Origin: Leptolyngbya sp. 'hensonii'
Lineage (GTDB): Bacteria; Cyanobacteriota; Cyanobacteriia; GCF-001939115
NCBI RefSeq assembly: GCF_001939115.1
Contig: NZ_MQTZ01000002.1
Span: forward strand, 192,904-256,903
Length of the DNA: 64,000 nucleotides
Direction of reading: 5' to 3'
The notes under the pieces: model-generated
The model's input: the letters and a program-made list of their open reading frames with translations, nothing else
Told to the model about the DNA's origin: nothing
The model's database searches: none
Position numbers and translations under genes: made by a program
Shown here: one piece after another, positions 9,122 through 18,327 of the stretch
Layout: every line of letters starts with the position of its first letter
Numbering within the stretch: position 1 is the first letter of the stretch

Positions 9122-11428
9122 ATGTTGGAAAGGACACTGGGAGGAAGGTATCAGATTGTCCGGCATTTGGGAGGCGGTGGATTTGGGCAAACTTTCTTAG
9201 CCAGGGATTTGCACCTACCCAACCAACCCGCTTGTGTAGTCAAACAGCTTAAGCCTAAAACCTCCAGCCCCATTGCACTCCAGACTGCAAGATCCCTGTT
9301 TAACAAGGAAGCGGAGGTGCTTTATATTCTGGGGGAGCACGATCGGATTCCCCGGCTCTTCGCCCATTTTGAGGAAAATCGGGAATTTTACCTGGTGCAG
9401 GAATTTGTCGAGGGGCAAACACTCAACCAGGAGATTGTGGTGGGGAACACCCTCCGGGCATCCCAGGTGCTGGAAATCCTGGTGGATGTGTTGCAGACCT
9501 TGCAGTTTGTCCATCAGCAGCAGGTGATTCATCGAGATATCAAGCCCTCTAATCTGATTCGCCGCCAGGAAGATGGTCGGATTGTCCTGATCGACTTTGG
9601 GGCTGTGAAGCAGATGGGGATACCGGTGATCGAGAACTATGACCCCACCACATTGACGATCGCCATTGGTTCCCCCGGGTTTACACCAAATGAGCAGATT
9701 GCCGGGAAGCCCCGCTTCAGCAGCGATCTCTATGCTCTGGGGGTTCTGTGTATTTGCGCTCTAACTGGGGTGGGATCACAACAGTTACGGGAGGATCCCC
9801 GTACCAGTGAATTGCTCTGGCGCGATTCTGTTGAGATCGATCCACATCTGGCAGATGTGCTAGATCGAATGGTCCGATTTGATTTTCGCCAGCGCTATCA
9901 GTCTGCCGGAGAGGTCTTGCAAGCATTGCAGCCCCTGATAGAACCTATGATCTTGCCTGCGGCAGAGGGGCCTCCCGCTCCAGGGATAACGCCAGTCGAT
10001 GCAGAATTCTATCTGGTCTGGCTGGAGCGAGGAGATGAATTGTTTCAGTCCCAGCGATATGAGGATGCGATCTCAGCCTATGACAAGGTGATTCAGATTC
10101 GACCAGAGGAGTATCTGGCCTGGTTTAAGCGGGGAATTGTGCTGGAGACTCTGAATCAGTATGAGCAGGCTCTGGGGGCTTATGACCGGGTGATTCAGTT
10201 GCGGCCTAAGGATTACCTGGCCTGGTTAAAGCGAGGAAAAGTACTGGAAAACTTGCACCAGTATGAAGAGGCAGTTGCAGCCTATGACCAGGTGGTGCAA
10301 ATCCAACCCAATAATTACTGGGCCTGGTGTGACAAGGGGAGAGTCCTGGAGACTCTGCACCAGTATGAGGCTGGGGCGACAGCGTTTGATCGGGCAGTAC
10401 AACTGAAGGCCGATTTTCGAGTGGCGATCGAAGGTCGTAAGCGGGTTCTGGTGGCATTGGATCAGATTGATACCCTCTATCATTTAGAGCACTATGAGGA
10501 GGTGCTGGTCAGTTGCCAGCGCTTGACTCAGGCCCAACCGCAGAATTGCCATGCCTGGTTGATGCTGGGGATGGCTCTGGAGAAGTTACAGCAGTACGAG
10601 CAGGCTCTGGCTGCCTATCATCAGGTGGTGCAGTTGCAGCCAGAAGATTCGATGGCTTGGTTTAACCAGGCGAAGGTCCTGGAAAAGTTACATCGTTATC
10701 AGGAGGCTGCCATGACCTACGAGCAAGTAGTGCAGTTGCAGCCTGGGCATTACTGGTCCTGGTATGACCGGGGCCGGATGCTGGAGAAATTGCAGCAGTA
10801 TGAGGCTGCGATCGCGGCCTTCGATCAAGCTGTCCGGCTGAAGTCGGATTTCCAGCCTGCAGTAGAGGCCCGCAAGCAGGTTCTGGGTATGCTGAGCCGA
10901 AGTGAGCAGATTTCTCGCTCCAGGGGCGCACATCCTGGAGACAGCCAACTCATCTGGTTGCACCGGGGAATGGCCCTGGAAACAGAGCATCGATATGAGG
11001 AAGCTCTGGTTGCCTATCGGCAGGCGATCATACTGAAGGAGAATGGTGTGGAAGTTTGGCGGCGGCAGGGGCAGCTACTTTATCAGTTGGGCCATTTTGA
11101 GGAAACTGTGGCTGCTTATGAACAGGTTGTTAACCTGGATCCAGAGGATGGGAGTGCCTGGTTCTGTATGGGGGGAGCCCTGGCCCGGTTGAAGCGCTTT
11201 CGGGCAGCCGTGGCTGCTTTCGATCGGGCCATTCAGGTGAATCCGGAACGGGCTGAGTTCTGGTATTGGCGGGGTCGGGGACTGCAAGAACTGCAGGATT
11301 ATGGAGAGGCGCTGGTTTGCCATGAACAGGCGATCGCCCTCAATCCAGCATTTCAGGCGGCGCTGGCCAGCCGTCAACAGGTGCTGGCTCGGTTAGGCCG
11401 ATCGGTAAAGACAACAGAGGCGTTGTAA
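9122..11428 (+). CDS. Hanks-type Ser/Thr protein kinase with C-terminal TPR repeats
   Basis: A 768-residue cytosolic kinase. Residues 10-275 are the kinase domain: Gly loop LGGGGFGQTF, catalytic Lys41 (VVKQLK), HRDIKPSN with Asp139, and the metal-binding Asp158 of IDFG. After a short linker, residues about 295-760 are a long series of 34-residue TPR units of the type W..G..L..L.QYEEA..AYD.VVQLQP, a protein-interaction superhelix. The order kinase-TPR without a membrane segment is common in cyanobacteria. Targets are unknown. The stop codon lies inside a 22-bp palindrome (11417-11438), so the last residues TEAL come from a dispersed repeat. Confidence 0.92.
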   Translation: MLERTLGGRYQIVRHLGGGGFGQTFLARDLHLPNQPACVVKQLKPKTSSPIALQTARSLFNKEAEVLYILGEHDRIPRLFAHFEENREFYLVQEFVEGQTLNQEIVVGNTLRASQVLEILVDVLQTLQFVHQQQVIHRDIKPSNLIRRQEDGRIVLIDFGAVKQMGIPVIENYDPTTLTIAIGSPGFTPNEQIAGKPRFSSDLYALGVLCICALTGVGSQQLREDPRTSELLWRDSVEIDPHLADVLDRMVRFDFRQRYQSAGEVLQALQPLIEPMILPAAEGPPAPGITPVDAEFYLVWLERGDELFQSQRYEDAISAYDKVIQIRPEEYLAWFKRGIVLETLNQYEQALGAYDRVIQLRPKDYLAWLKRGKVLENLHQYEEAVAAYDQVVQIQPNNYWAWCDKGRVLETLHQYEAGATAFDRAVQLKADFRVAIEGRKRVLVALDQIDTLYHLEHYEEVLVSCQRLTQAQPQNCHAWLMLGMALEKLQQYEQALAAYHQVVQLQPEDSMAWFNQAKVLEKLHRYQEAAMTYEQVVQLQPGHYWSWYDRGRMLEKLQQYEAAIAAFDQAVRLKSDFQPAVEARKQVLGMLSRSEQISRSRGAHPGDSQLIWLHRGMALETEHRYEEALVAYRQAIILKENGVEVWRRQGQLLYQLGHFEETVAAYEQVVNLDPEDGSAWFCMGGALARLKRFRAAVAAFDRAIQVNPERAEFWYWRGRGLQELQDYGEALVCHEQAIALNPAFQAALASRQQVLARLGRSVKTTEAL

Positions 11429-11438
11429 ACAACGCCTC
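11417..11438. repeat. GAGGCGTTG palindrome overlapping the kinase stop codon
   Basis: GAGGCGTTGT-AA-ACAACGCCTC, a perfect 10-bp inverted repeat. The same core recurs at 32704-32729 and partly at 49397-49417. No T-run follows, so a repeat is likelier than a classical terminator. Confidence 0.5.
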
Positions 11439-11470
11439 CCAAAGAACGATAAGTCTGATGGATTGGGGAT

Positions 11471-12331
11471 CTAAAATCCTCGGAAGTTGTAACCAATGCC
11501 TAACACAACACCAACATCGACGGAGTCGAAGAAGGCAAAGTTAAACCCAGCAGTTCCCGTAAATTGGGGACCCAGAGGAACATCTACCCCTGCAGTGAGC
11601 AGGGGGCGAATGTAGCTGGTGTTCCCAGTTGAGATCGCCAGACCCCCTCCAAAGTAGGGTCCTAATCGATATCCCCCTTCCAGTACATAGGGGCTAAAGT
11701 CAAAAGTAACTGGCAGAGTGATGTAAACATCATTGCGAATCAGCAACATGGGTCGCACAGAAATATCTGGGTTCAGACCAATTTTGCTGAAGATCGCGAA
11801 ACTGACATCATTGGTCAGGGCATTTTTACTGCCACTGATACCCAGGTTTGCTCCAAATCCAATGAAGCTGTAACTGGTTCTGGTCGCTGTACCAGGGGTA
11901 ATCTGCACATCCGTCAGGGGAGGGGGGGCTTGGGCCACCGATTGGTCTGCAGGAGGGGTGGGTGCAAGGACAGCAGCAGAGGTTAGGGCTGTGCCCGGTG
12001 CCGGAACGAAGGGAAGTTTTTTGCTGGAGAAAGCGGTGGTTACTTGGGAGTTCAGGCCGGGGATCGGGGTGTGAGTTGGCACAGAGTCTTGTAGGCGCAG
12101 GGTCTGCCAGTCTTCCTGGGGTAGAGTTGGCGCAGAAGACGGACTTAAGTTGGGAGATTCAGTCTGGGTTGTTTGAACTGCAAGGGGAGATACAACAGAG
12201 TCAGAAGGAGCCCCATCAGGAGTGGTGGCCTGGGCGAATGGCATATAGCCAAAAATCCCGGCAACAGGCAGGCTCAGTATGACAGTCAGAGATCTTGAAA
12301 AATTTGTTTTCACAGGTCTACTTCCTCGCAC
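11471..12331 (-). CDS. Outer-membrane beta-barrel-like protein with signal peptide
   Basis: A 286-residue secreted protein. Residues 1-36 are a signal peptide ending FAQA|TT. Residues 37-145 are low-complexity Pro/Ser/Thr-rich, probably a flexible periplasmic spacer. Residues about 150-286 alternate polar and hydrophobic residues in Gly-rich strands, starting near SYSFIGFGANLGISG and ending in an aromatic residue (YNFRGF), which fits an eight-stranded OmpA/OmpX-like barrel. No enzyme motif is seen. Convergent with the kinase; two 19-bp direct repeats lie upstream (12375-12426). Confidence 0.65.
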   Translation of the reverse strand: MRGSRPVKTNFSRSLTVILSLPVAGIFGYMPFAQATTPDGAPSDSVVSPLAVQTTQTESPNLSPSSAPTLPQEDWQTLRLQDSVPTHTPIPGLNSQVTTAFSSKKLPFVPAPGTALTSAAVLAPTPPADQSVAQAPPPLTDVQITPGTATRTSYSFIGFGANLGISGSKNALTNDVSFAIFSKIGLNPDISVRPMLLIRNDVYITLPVTFDFSPYVLEGGYRLGPYFGGGLAISTGNTSYIRPLLTAGVDVPLGPQFTGTAGFNFAFFDSVDVGVVLGIGYNFRGF

Positions 12332-12374
12332 CGCTTAACTGGATTTTGGGACTTAGTCTATCCACAGATTCTAA

Positions 12375-12426
12375 ATTAATTTATTAGTAAATAGAATCAA
12401 ATTGTTGATTAATTTATTAGTAAATA
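12375..12426. promoter_or_regulatory. Two 19-bp direct repeats 33 bp apart upstream of the beta-barrel gene
   Basis: ATTAATTTATTAGTAAATA occurs exactly at 12375-12393 and 12408-12426, 44-95 bp upstream of the beta-barrel start. The spacing of about three helical turns suggests a tandem operator for a regulator of envelope genes. Inferred. Confidence 0.4.
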
Positions 12427-12961
12427 ACATGGAACTTCTGATAGCTGATGGCCGGATATAGGGATTCTGTTGAAAGACTGCTCAGTCACCTGGCCACTTC
12501 AAAAAATTAGAGATTTGATAGATTGCGAAAGATTCAGGAGCCCTATAGTTCATCTATTCCCCCGCATTTAACGATCGAAATGTGTTGCAAAGTTTACATC
12601 GATAATCTTGTATCCTGTTGCTTTTTAATGTTTATGTATTGTGTTATTCATGGGTGATATTATCGCGCTTGCTACCCTGGGAGGATGTTTGAAAAATATT
12701 TTTAGTAAGGATTTAAAAAATATTTGATGGTTAAAACTGCGACTCCGTGAATAAAGTCGTTGGAGTCAATATTCCTGTAATTTTCAGCTTCTGGCTGAAC
12801 CGGATGCAGTTGGCTGCTGACCTGTAACAATTGGGTGAAGTGTATGCCTCTGATGATGTGTTGCGAGCAGAGAACGATCGGCTGATAAAACGCCTGAGGG
12901 AACTGGGAGAAGATCCTTTTGCTTGGGTTGCTTCTTTGAAAACTCCAGTTTTCGCAGATAC

Positions 12962-12991
12962 AAAAAAGCCCCCGGCAAAACTGGGGGCTTT
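12962..12991 (-). terminator. Intrinsic terminator downstream of the discoidin/PEP-CTERM gene
   Basis: On the minus strand, AAAGCCCCC, a 9-nt loop, then GGGGGCTTTTTT. It is a strong GC stem with a T-run, 140 bp after the stop of the gene at 13130-13696. Confidence 0.75.
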
Positions 12992-13129
12992 CTCTGTTGC
13001 ACCATCCTCCGGGGTAACAATGGACTTTCGCAAACATCTTCCAAAATGCCCATCTTCGAAGATTCATACGCAAAATCCTGCGAAAGTGCGCTCTTTTTGC
13101 TACAAGGGGGCAGAGGATGGGAGTATCTT

Positions 13130-13696
13130 TCAATGTTGCATTTGCCGTCGCTTGAGCATGAGGCTTAGCCCAGCAACGGCTGAAATACCAAAAAATCCAA
13201 GCGGTTCCGGCACAGAAGTAGGAACGGAAGGAAGCTCTTGCAAAATTTGAAATTCTTTCCAACCGACCCAACTAGGGCTAATCGTTGTCTCAATTTTGAC
13301 TTTTTGTGCCGTAACAGGGGACTGAAAAATATAACTTAGCAAAGACGAGTAAGCGGTATCCCCCTCCCAGGTAAAGTTGAATATCCCATCTAAGTAAATG
13401 TTGTGTTTTGTATAACCACTAGGCCACTGATCAACAAAACCCGTGATTTGGTTAATGGTTGAAGCTTGACCTAAATCAATTTCAATCCATTGAGGAGAAA
13501 ACCAAGGAACATTGCCAGAATTCCATCCAGTATTGTTGTCTCCATCAATTGCTTTATCGGGTGACATTGATGGGAGCCAAGTGCTGCTGGCAGTAGCGGT
13601 TCCATTAGTTGCTAGGTTTATAGATGCCGCATCCGCAGAGCAAGTAAATAGTAACGATGCAAGAACAACGAATACAGAAGTATCGACTTGACGCAT
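13130..13696 (-). CDS. F5/8 type C (discoidin-like) domain protein with PEP-CTERM anchor
   Basis: A 188-residue exported protein. Residues 1-23 form a signal peptide (ending SADA|AS). Residues about 25-150 resemble a galactose-binding/discoidin jelly roll: NLATNGTATASSTW, DKAIDGDNNTGWNSG, WIEIDLGQASTINQI, and later AQKVKIETT. The C-terminus SVPEPLGFFGIS, a hydrophobic helix and KRRQ form a PEP-CTERM sorting signal read by exosortase. It probably binds a surface carbohydrate. A minus-strand intrinsic terminator follows at 12962-12991. Single gene. Confidence 0.8.
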   Translation of the reverse strand: MRQVDTSVFVVLASLLFTCSADAASINLATNGTATASSTWLPSMSPDKAIDGDNNTGWNSGNVPWFSPQWIEIDLGQASTINQITGFVDQWPSGYTKHNIYLDGIFNFTWEGDTAYSSLLSYIFQSPVTAQKVKIETTISPSWVGWKEFQILQELPSVPTSVPEPLGFFGISAVAGLSLMLKRRQMQH

Positions 13697-14778
13697 TTTT
13701 GAATCCCTCTCCTATCGATTGCTGTAGTAAACGGGCTCACCTACTGTGGTGTGCAACAGGCTTGTATTCCTGGTAAGGATTGTGGATTAAATAACCTCGA
13801 TTTCTTCAGCCCTCACCCCCAACCCCTGACCCGCTCCCAAATTTGGGCCTATCCATCACGCAAAAGTCTCTCGAACTCATGCCTTGTCAAGCTTTTAGCA
13901 TCCGGTTGCATCTGAACCAATCACAACTTTTGGGACTATTTCGCACCCAATAAGGGAGCGGAATTACGATTTCTTCGCTCTTCAGTCACAAATGGGCTGA
14001 AACTGGCACAACCGATTTCTAGACCCTAGTGCTACCAAGTACTGCAGAGAGATCTGCGTAATGGATAGCAAATTTGGGAAAGGGGGCAAGGAGGTGAGGG
14101 CAATCAGGAGTTTGATACTTTATTTAATTCTCATTCCTGACCTGGAAAATTACCTATTTCTACGGAGAAAACTGAAGGACACAGGATCTGTGTGATATCT
14201 TTACCAAATCTTCACTGTTCCAACAGGTTCTCCAGGCGTTGCATAAAAATGGGGTTTCGCTCTGCTCCAGCCAACCTACGGAAAAAGTTTTGTCAGTCAA
14301 TCAGGGTATGGACTTTTCCCCCTTGGAAGCAGGGACTATTCATTCCGGGAAGGCAAAGAGCTTGGTCCAGGGATCTCGATCGAGGCTCAAGTCCCGTATG
14401 TTCGATCGCTGTCCCAGCCGCAGATCAGCCCAGAGGGTTGTTCCCCTTTAGGGAGGGCCGGGGTGAGTCCGCCTGGGCACGAGGGAGGGCAACGGCTGCT
14501 GGAAAATGAATTATCAAAATTTCATTTCCTCTAGCTTTTACTGCTGTTGCCCTGGAAGCAAAAAATGGGAATCTTACCCTTATAGGAATGAGCCTGATTG
14601 ACGGGTGAATTGCTGTGGGGACAGGTTTATGAGTTCTATTCGGTTTCTGGGTAACCTCCCAGTAGGTTAGGGCTTATCCCTACCAACGATTGATCCTGTG
14701 AGGGTTATGCGATTCAGTGGCATCAAGTTGTGCCATTAATTTAGAGACAGTATGCGTGCCTGCTAATCTTTAACTCTT
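13697..14778. other. About 1.1 kb without a supported gene
   Basis: No open frame here looks protein-like. Near 13808 there is a short CCCTCACCCCCAACCCCTGA stretch typical of decayed dispersed repeats. Overlapping short frames at 14192-14509 have Arg/Pro-rich, unlikely translations. The last 120 bp probably hold the promoter of the histidine kinase. Otherwise I see nothing. Confidence 0.4.
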
Positions 14779-16086
14779 ATGATTAACGCTGCGACATCCG
14801 CTAAGGATATCGTTCTGATTATCGATGACAAGCCTGATAACCTGCGTTTGCTATCAGATTTATTGGCTGAGCAGCAGTATCAGGTTCGGCAGGCCCTGCG
14901 GGGGGATGTGGCGTTGAAGGCGGCTCAGCTCAGTCCACCTGATTTGATCCTGCTGGATATTATGCTGCCTGGAATGAATGGGTATGAAGTTTGCCGCCAA
15001 CTCAAGGCAGATGCTCGAACTCAGGAAATTCCGATTATTTTCTTGAGTGCTAAAGATGACGAACTGGATAAGGTCAAGGCATTCAGTGTGGGCGGGTCTG
15101 ACTATATTGCCAAGCCATTTCAAGCCATTGAGGTGCTGGCCCGGGTAGAACACCATCTGCAAATCAGTCGATTGCAGCGACAACTACAGGAGCGAAATCA
15201 GCAACTGCAGGCCCAAAATACGTTGCTCCAGCAGGAGATTTACGATCGCGTCATTGCTGAAACGGCCCTGCAGACGCTCAATCAGGAACTGGAAGCCAAG
15301 GTTGAAGAACGAACATTACAGCTTAAAGCAGCTCTGGAAAAAGAGCAGCAGCTCAATGAGTTGAAATCCAAATTGCTCTCAACCCTGTCCCATGAATTTC
15401 GGACCCCCCTGGCTTCTATCAGTATGTCTACTGAATTGATACAGGAACGCCTGTCTCAGGCCATCGGGGATTGGGGAAACAAACAACTTCAGCGAATTAT
15501 TGAGAATATCCAGCGGCTTACCCAGGTTTTGAATAATGCCACCCTTCTGGCCCTGATCGACTCCCACTCGCTGGAGATTCATCCAGTTTCTGTGAACCTG
15601 TTTGAATTCTGTGCCAAGCTGCTAAAAGGCTACCCAAAACGGGTCCTGAATACCCTGCATTCCCTGGAACTGGTGGAGAGTCAACCCTCCAGTCCAGTGC
15701 TAGTCACTGCAGACGCTTTTTTGCTGGAACACTTGCTAATGAACTTAATCCACAATGCAGTTCGCTACTCCCCAGGGGGTGGCCCAATCCTGCTGCGGGT
15801 TGGGTGCGAGGATGGGCAAGCAGTGTTGCAGGTTCGAGATAGCGGCATTGGGATTCCGGAGGATGAGCAGGGGAAGATTTTCGATCGGTTCTACCGGGCT
15901 GATAACGCCAACTCGATCCCTGGCACCCCTGGGGCTGGATTGGGATTGGCAGTTGCCTGGGAGGTGGCCCAGTTGCTCCAGGGAACCCTTGGAGTGGCAA
16001 GTGGGGCGGGCCAGGGAACAACGGTCACGGTCCACCTCCCCCTAACCCCGGCAGGCCAAATTCCTGATCGACTCATCTCATTTTAA
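14779..16086 (+). CDS. Hybrid response regulator-histidine kinase (REC-HisKA-HATPase)
   Basis: A 435-residue soluble sensor. Residues 10-125 are a receiver domain with phospho-acceptor Asp60 (LILLDIMLPGMNGYE) and the conserved Lys of YIAKPF. Residues 125-195 form a coiled coil. The H-box SHEFRTPLAS has His205; the ATPase domain shows the N-box NLIHNAVRYSP, G1 VRDSGIGIPEDE, F-box FDRFYRAD and G2 GAGLGLAVAWEVAQ. The REC domain sits in front of the kinase, so it receives a phosphate signal and passes it on; no output domain or partner gene is adjacent. Downstream is a repeat-rich gap with a remnant of another kinase. Confidence 0.92.
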   Translation: MINAATSAKDIVLIIDDKPDNLRLLSDLLAEQQYQVRQALRGDVALKAAQLSPPDLILLDIMLPGMNGYEVCRQLKADARTQEIPIIFLSAKDDELDKVKAFSVGGSDYIAKPFQAIEVLARVEHHLQISRLQRQLQERNQQLQAQNTLLQQEIYDRVIAETALQTLNQELEAKVEERTLQLKAALEKEQQLNELKSKLLSTLSHEFRTPLASISMSTELIQERLSQAIGDWGNKQLQRIIENIQRLTQVLNNATLLALIDSHSLEIHPVSVNLFEFCAKLLKGYPKRVLNTLHSLELVESQPSSPVLVTADAFLLEHLLMNLIHNAVRYSPGGGPILLRVGCEDGQAVLQVRDSGIGIPEDEQGKIFDRFYRADNANSIPGTPGAGLGLAVAWEVAQLLQGTLGVASGAGQGTTVTVHLPLTPAGQIPDRLISF

Positions 16087-16484
16087 GTCTCGCCCTCTAT
16101 TCATAAGTCTAGCTTCAAGTTAATGAGTCTCATTTCAAGGGAATAGTTGAAATCAAGCAATCAGCTCACCAATAGCCAGCCTGAATTCCGGTAATGCTGC
16201 TTGCGTGGTTGCTGCCCCTGTGACATAGGGTTACTGGGCGTTGCTGAATAGAAGTATGATTTTCGTGCTTGAGCCTTATGCAGCCCTCACCCTAGCCCTC
16301 TCCCAAAGGAGAGGGAACAAGAGTTTTAGCTCCCTTCTCCTGCGGGAGAAGGGTTGGGGATGAGGGTAATTCATATTTGCATTCAGCAAAGCCGGTTACT
16401 GTAGCTAGCTTTTATCCCTCCTAACATGGTTTAAGCGAGACTCACTATCTTGTCATGAGTCTATTTTTGAGTAAATGAGTCTCA
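16085..16484. repeat. Cluster of TGAGTCTCA elements (group A)
   Basis: TGAGTCTCA (an inverted repeat about a central T) at 16124-16132 and 16476-16484, TGAGTCTA at 16456-16463 and the reverse form GAGACTCA at 16437-16444. Units at 16456 and 16476 are 20 bp apart, each followed by T-rich sequence and TTGA(G/A). The same element recurs at 25126-25290. Confidence 0.5.
16237..16393. mobile_element. MITE with 26-bp terminal inverted repeats and an 8-bp target duplication
   Basis: The left end GGCGTTGCTGAATAGAAGTA and the reverse complement of the right end GGCTTTGCTGAATGCAAATA form imperfect inverted repeats. The 157-bp element is flanked by GGTTACTG on both sides (16229-16236 and 16394-16401), a perfect 8-bp duplication. 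The interior holds two hairpins (CCCTCTCC...GGAGAGGG and CCCTTCTCC...GGAGAAGGG). It encodes nothing; the ends resemble IS5/IS903-type termini, so a transposase in trans is assumed. Confidence 0.75.
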
Positions 16485-16675
16485 TTTTGAATTGGATTTG
16501 AGTGGAATATTAACCTTAAAACAACTGCCCTGGCCGAACTGACTTTCTATCGTGATATGCCCTCCATGCAGCTCTACCAGGCGTCGCACCAGAGCCAGCC
16601 CAATCCCAACTCCCAGACCCACTGGCCTATGAGCCATATCTCCTAAGAGGGGATTTATAGCTATCGCCTCTTGGG
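16482..16675 (-). pseudogene. Remnant of a histidine kinase ATPase domain (C-terminal fragment)
   Basis: Reading the minus strand from about 16675 to a stop at 16482-16484 gives the end of a HATPase domain: a G2 box with [20 protein letters not shown] followed by [19 protein letters not shown]. The H-, N- and G1-boxes and any start are missing; the upstream side runs in another frame into the hypothetical gene ending at 16676. The fragment resembles sensor kinases but is only about 60 residues, so it is gene debris from a deletion. Its stop codon lies in a TGAGTCTCA element. Confidence 0.75.
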
Positions 16676-17044
16676 TTAGGACTCCTGTTGCTTCGAATCC
16701 TCTATCTGACCCAGGTATGGATCTAAGGGAATAGGCTGGCTCATCTTGTTGAGCACGGTCTGGATCTCGGCTAGGAAATCAAACTCGAACCGTTTTTGGG
16801 AAGATAGAATTCGCTTCAAGGCATCCACCACAATTTGCTCACAGACCTCTGGGGTCATTCCCGTTTGTTGCTGGTGGGCAAGCATGAAGCGTTGCAGGAA
16901 GTAGGCATACCCACCAGCCAGAAATCCGGTCAACATGGCGGTTTGCTGGTGCAGGTCTTCGACTTCTGCGTACAGGTCATCAATTTCTCGATTTAAGGAT
17001 TGAAGGTCTTCGCGATCGTCTGCCCCTGGTATATTTTGCGCCAT
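16676..17044 (-). CDS. Hypothetical protein with coiled-coil N-terminus
   Basis: A 122-residue soluble protein I do not recognise. Residues 10-40 ([20 protein letters not shown] and on) predict a coiled coil; residues 40-60 are hydrophobic ([16 protein letters not shown]) and may be an amphipathic or membrane-associated helix; the rest is helical. ATG at 17044 is the first codon of the frame. It stops against the kinase remnant at 16482-16675, so the two may once have been adjacent genes in one operon. A role in signalling is only a guess from that. Confidence 0.6.
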   Translation of the reverse strand: MAQNIPGADDREDLQSLNREIDDLYAEVEDLHQQTAMLTGFLAGGYAYFLQRFMLAHQQQTGMTPEVCEQIVVDALKRILSSQKRFEFDFLAEIQTVLNKMSQPIPLDPYLGQIEDSKQQES

Positions 17045-17557
17045 GCCCCATTCCCCTTACTGCCCTCATCTCTCTCTAGATTACCGGAGTTTGGGGCAGG
17101 AAAGAGCGCATGAAGCGCACAGGGGGAGATGTCCTGTCTCTTTCCCGCCACATCTTTGGACTGACGAAAATTTTTTGTCTACCTGCGCTGAAATTGGGAA
17201 GCTTCGTCACATTGAAGACCACTTTGTGGGGTTTCCCCAGTCACATCTATTGCAGGGGCTTTTTATTTGCATAAATGGGACTGGGGAGGCGTATTCTCTG
17301 CATTAATCTCTCCATCACTGAAAATTGGTTGTTAAGAGTTGCTGCATCGGGCTGGAAAAACCAATATCTTCCAGCAATAGCAGATATGGTGTTTATAGAG
17401 GATACTCTCTGTCCGATCAGAGATTTACACAACACCTCAGGACACCTCAGTTAGATAGTATTACCCATGCCATTGACAACCCCTGCCGCGATTTTGGGGC
17501 TGTTCAGAGAGTCATCCTGATGCTCATAGACGCGCTCTATAGTCAGGGAGTTTAACC
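17045..17557. other. 513-bp gap: 5' region of the PEP-CTERM gene with a large inverted repeat
   Basis: It contains an inverted repeat at 17235-17286: CCCCAGTCACAT and ATGGGACTGGGG, 11 of 12 positions pairing around a 28-nt loop that includes GCAGGGGCTTTTT. It could be a leader hairpin or a terminator ahead of the plus-strand gene at 17558. No gene seen. Confidence 0.4.
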
Positions 17558-18253
17558 ATGGTTTCTCAGCTTCTGAAAATATCTCTTACTGCTGCTGGAG
17601 CGGCCCTGATTGGGTTGGGCATATCCAGTATGGCGATGCCTGTTGCCCAGGCGGCTACGATCGTCAATGGCCTGACCTTTTCCGTTGCTAATTCTTGGGG
17701 CCAGGGCGTGGGATCCAATAGCCTTTTGGGCAAGGCTGAAGTGGGTCACTACTCCTTTACAGAAGCCCGTGGCCTTGCTGAATATAATCTGGCCGGTCTG
17801 ACCCCTGGATCTGCCTCGATCACCTTCAATGTCTTTAAACTGAGTGGTTTAATGACCTCTACTACATTCTTTCCATTTATTAGCAACATTAAAATTGTTG
17901 CTTACAGTGGCAATAACCAGGCGGACATTGCTGATTTTCAGGCTCCAATAATCGGGACAGTAGATGAGTTCAATACGGTAAGCCTCTTTTTAGGTAAGAC
18001 CCTAACTTTTGATATTTCCTCAATTTATAATACTGCCCTTGCGAATAACCTGTCGTCTCTGGGAATTCGTCTGCAACTTGAGCCAATACAGCCACCAGGA
18101 TCAATCTCCTTTATTAAGGGAGCTGTGATCTTTGATGACTTTCGTCTGACTGTGGACAATCAAACGGCAGGGGTGCCTGAACCCATGATGGTGGGTGCAC
18201 TGTTGCTGTTCAGTTTCGTTGTTACTCGTTGGAACCAACATCGTGTAAATTGA
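17558..18253 (+). CDS. PEP-CTERM sorting domain-containing exported protein
   Basis: A 231-residue exported protein. Residues 1-33 are a signal peptide ending PVAQA|AT. The middle is a Ser/Thr/Asn-rich beta-type region with no named domain (repeated short strands such as SASITFNVFKLSG). The C-terminus GVPEPMMVGALLLFSF and a following short basic tail form the PEP-CTERM signal that exosortase processes before surface display. ATG 17558 directly precedes the signal peptide. An acyl-CoA synthetase gene follows 74 bp after the stop on the same strand. Confidence 0.8.
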   Translation: MVSQLLKISLTAAGAALIGLGISSMAMPVAQAATIVNGLTFSVANSWGQGVGSNSLLGKAEVGHYSFTEARGLAEYNLAGLTPGSASITFNVFKLSGLMTSTTFFPFISNIKIVAYSGNNQADIADFQAPIIGTVDEFNTVSLFLGKTLTFDISSIYNTALANNLSSLGIRLQLEPIQPPGSISFIKGAVIFDDFRLTVDNQTAGVPEPMMVGALLLFSFVVTRWNQHRVN

Positions 18254-18327
18254 CGAAGTTACTGGATAGAAGCCGCTTTAATGTTAAATGTGAGGTAGCT
18301 CAATTCATTCTTAAGCGGTGCAGCAAC

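Larger units (their letters stand above)
12332..13129. other. About 800 bp without a supported gene
   Basis: AT-rich DNA between the beta-barrel gene and a discoidin-like gene. It holds the 19-bp direct repeats, a strong intrinsic terminator at 12962-12991 and a short plus-strand open stretch (about 12831-12990) encoding RAENDRLIKRLRELGEDP. That phrase looks like the tail of a longer coiled-coil protein but is preceded by an in-frame stop, so it may be gene debris. Confidence 0.4.

Noticed and set aside
12831-13000. Small coding gene with RAENDRLIKRLRELGEDP
   Set aside because: An in-frame stop lies just upstream, the C-terminal part runs through a strong terminator hairpin, and no start with a ribosome site is seen; more likely debris.
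14192-14509. Short overlapping frames in the 1.1-kb gap
   Set aside because: Translations are Arg/Pro/Ser-rich with no domain and no ribosome site; likely chance openings.
18229-18327. Upstream ATG start for the acyl-CoA synthetase
   Set aside because: It overlaps the PEP-CTERM gene, and the added residues look non-family; GTG 18328 begins the conserved N-terminus.
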